Source of the DNA: Cohnella cholangitidis
GTDB lineage: Bacteria > Bacillota > Bacilli > Paenibacillales > Paenibacillaceae
Assembly (NCBI RefSeq): GCF_014107495.1
Contig: NZ_CP041969.1
Location: 2,877,501-2,941,500, forward strand
Reading direction: 5' to 3'
DNA length: 64,000 nucleotides
Numbering within the stretch: position 1 is the first letter of the stretch; each line of letters begins with the position of its first letter. The notes beneath the pieces were generated by a model that did not search any database, was not told where the DNA came from, and was given only the letters and a program-made list of their open reading frames with translations. This document shows, piece by piece, positions 62,564 through 64,000 of this stretch. A program made the position numbers and the translations under genes.

Positions 62564-63037
62564 CTAGACGACTTTAATCGTTGTGCTCATAACTTGATGT
62601 CCCGCTCCGCAGTATTCATTGCACACGACGAGATACTCGCCGGCTTCGCTGAACTTTTGCGTTATTTTCTGGATGTATCCCGGCATGACCATCGCATTGG
62701 CATTGGTACCCGCCACTTCGAATCCGTGCGTCACGTCTTTGGAAGTCAAAATAAAATGAACCGTGGACCCCGCGGGAATTTCAATATCCGCAGGCGCGAA
62801 AGCGAATACCTCTAACGTCATTACGACTTCGTATTCGTTCTCCCCGATCTTCGTAATTCCAGGTTTGTCGAACGGCGACGTTTGATCGACTTTCTGCGGA
62901 TCGATCGTCTCCTTATGGCTCGGCGGGCCCATGTCCAAGGCAAAGGTTTGGTAACCGGTAATCAGCATGAAAATAACCAATAAGGAAATCCCGCTTATCA
63001 ACCATATCTCTTCGTAACGATGCATCTTCAGCTTCAT
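62564..63037 (-). CDS. Cytochrome c oxidase subunit II (CuA), ba3-type
   Basis: 157 aa from ATG 63037 (AGGAGGGG before it; the longer frame from 63091 overlaps the upstream gene). One N-terminal helix (IWLISGISLLVIFMLITGY), then a cupredoxin domain with CuA ligands DVTHGFEV (His) and VCNEYCGAGHQVM. Short, single-helix subunit II is typical of ba3 oxidases. It accepts electrons from cytochrome c. Confidence 0.94.
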   Translation of the reverse strand: MKLKMHRYEEIWLISGISLLVIFMLITGYQTFALDMGPPSHKETIDPQKVDQTSPFDKPGITKIGENEYEVVMTLEVFAFAPADIEIPAGSTVHFILTSKDVTHGFEVAGTNANAMVMPGYIQKITQKFSEAGEYLVVCNEYCGAGHQVMSTTIKVV

Positions 63038-63053
63038 CTTGGCTTTTCCCCTC

Positions 63054-63203
63054 CTACACTCTTGACATGTACAAGCCAAATACCGCGACAAACAAGAGAG
63101 CGATAAAAGCTCCTACCATGAACACGGATAATAAAGTTCCTTTTTGCGAGTGCGCTTCGCTTCGATTCCGATCATCATCACGATTCGGTTTTACGGATTC
63201 CAT
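63054..63203 (-). CDS. Cytochrome c oxidase subunit IIa-like small protein
   Basis: 49 aa: charged N-terminus (SVKPNRDDDRNRSEAHSQKG), then one membrane helix (LLSVFMVGAFIALLFVAVFG) ending LYMSRV. This fits subunit IIa (COX2A) of ba3 oxidases, which replaces the missing first helix of subunit II. AAAGGGGG lies before the ATG. First gene of the operon. Confidence 0.8.
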   Translation of the reverse strand: MESVKPNRDDDRNRSEAHSQKGTLLSVFMVGAFIALLFVAVFGLYMSRV

Positions 63204-63291
63204 TGTTGAACGCCCCCTTTGATTAGAATCATCCCCTTTCTATCGTAGAGGATTTAAAATCATAGTTCGTGACGGGAATCACAAACAGCGC

Positions 63292-63325
63292 AAAAAAAAC
63301 CGCCAAGGAATATTCCCTGACGGTT
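63292..63325 (-). terminator. Intrinsic terminator of purA
   Basis: AAACCG.CA.GGAA pairs with TTCC.TG.CGGTTT around TAT; TTTTTTTTG follows on the minus strand, 31 nt past the purA stop. Confidence 0.85.
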
Positions 63326-63355
63326 TGCGCTTTAAATATTCGATTATGGTGTTCC

Positions 63356-64000
63356 TTATTCTCCGTAAATCTTAGCGACCTGGTTCGTCTGCTCGCGATT
63401 GCGTCCAACAGAGAAAATCGCGATCGGAATTCCGGTAAGCTCCGAAATCCGGTTAACGAAGTTGCGAGTCGTCTCCGGCAAGTCGCTAAGCGTCTTGGCA
63501 CCCGAAATATCCTCGCTCCAGCCTGGCAGTTCCTCGTAGACCGCTTCGCATTCTTCAAGCAGCTTAAGGTTGGCTGGATAGTGCTCCATTAACTCGCCGC
63601 GGAATTTGTACGCGGTACAAATCTTGACCGTCTCTAGACCGGTCAACACGTCCAAGGAATTCAGCGACAATCCCGTAATTCCGCTAACGCGGCGGGCATG
63701 GCGAACGACAACCGTATCGAACCAGCCTACGCGGCGCGGACGGCCGGTAACCGTACCGTATTCATGTCCTTTGTCGCGAATCCATTGGCCGAGATCATTG
63801 TTAAGCTCGGTCGGGAACGGACCGTCCCCTACGCGGGTCGTATACGCTTTGGCAACGCCGATGACTTCTTTGATCTTCGACGGGCCTACGCCGGATCCGA
63901 TACATACGCCGCCGGCGGAAGGGTTAGAGCTCGTTACGTACGGATACGTTCCTTGGTCGATATCGAGCATGACGCCTTGCGCGCCTTCGAACAGTACTTT
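63356..64000 (-). CDS. purA: Adenylosuccinate synthetase PurA (C-terminal part)
   Basis: 214 C-terminal residues; the 5' part lies beyond the window. [51 protein letters not shown] and [10 protein letters not shown] are diagnostic. It makes adenylosuccinate from IMP, aspartate and GTP, the first committed step to AMP. Its place upstream of the wal region is conserved in Bacillales, though several genes lie between here. Confidence 0.97.
   Translation of the reverse strand, partial: KVLFEGAQGVMLDIDQGTYPYVTSSNPSAGGVCIGSGVGPSKIKEVIGVAKAYTTRVGDGPFPTELNNDLGQWIRDKGHEYGTVTGRPRRVGWFDTVVVRHARRVSGITGLSLNSLDVLTGLETVKICTAYKFRGELMEHYPANLKLLEECEAVYEELPGWSEDISGAKTLSDLPETTRNFVNRISELTGIPIAIFSVGRNREQTNQVAKIYGE

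Noticed and set aside
1..64000. CRISPR arrays, insertion sequences, prophage, tRNA or rRNA genes
   Set aside because: No regularly spaced repeats, transposase, integrase or phage genes, and no recognisable tRNA or rRNA sequence on either strand.

Overview
The window reads as chromosome of a spore-forming Bacillales bacterium, most likely Paenibacillaceae (Cohnella/Paenibacillus-like). Support: the walR-walK-yycH-yycI-yycJ-htrA block with purA upstream and rlmH further on, a GerA-type germinant receptor operon, an SLH-domain surface protein, a DUF1540 protein, a CxxH/CxxC protein, and Fur boxes of the Bacillus 7-1-7 type. No rRNA, tRNA, CRISPR array, phage or insertion sequence was recognised.

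Layout. 1-12 kb is an accessory-looking stretch of single genes and short operons: a frameshifted dihydrofolate-reductase-like gene, a UvrA-like ATPase, an AraC regulator, an epoxide-hydrolase-like enzyme with a degraded relative nearby, a DJ-1/PfpI protein, an XRE regulator divergent from an FMN reductase/Dabb/SDR operon, and a TetR regulator divergent from two more SDR genes. 11.8-17.6 kb holds rlmH, a Fur-controlled pair (siderophore-binding lipoprotein and AraC-binding-protein fusion), YwbE, and a TetR-controlled YhgE/Pip-like permease. 17.6-25.7 kb holds a 980-residue SLH surface protein, a DEAD-box helicase whose RGG tail is frameshifted, and a three-gene SPFH/zinc-ribbon membrane operon. 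26-30 kb has DUF1540, a membrane protein, and a two-component system whose kinase is frameshifted. 30-35.4 kb is a ger operon with two B-type subunits. 35.5-39.4 kb is potABCD. 39.5-43.7 kb is a BmrCD-like drug exporter preceded by a leader peptide and two tandem terminators. 43.8-52.8 kb runs through a CorA-like protein, CxxH/CxxC, HtrA and the wal operon. 53-59.5 kb has a LysM/G5/M23 peptidase, an unknown anchored protein, a frameshifted RND exporter and a deleted serine-hydrolase remnant. 59.6-63.2 kb is a ba3-type terminal oxidase operon, and the window ends inside purA.

How it fits together. The core is cell-envelope homeostasis: WalRK with its YycH/YycI modulators, HtrA, a cell-wall endopeptidase, the SPFH membrane module, the SLH protein and drug/lipid exporters. 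Local regulators sit beside their likely targets with visible palindromic operators at 7235-7255, 9857-9879 and 16809-16827. rlmH and htrA, often close neighbours in relatives, are about 33 kb apart here. Four genes carry single-base frameshifts and a fifth carries a short-repeat deletion; for the four, read support should decide between error and real loss. The most interesting signal is the attenuator-like leader of the BmrCD-like operon (43350-43730).
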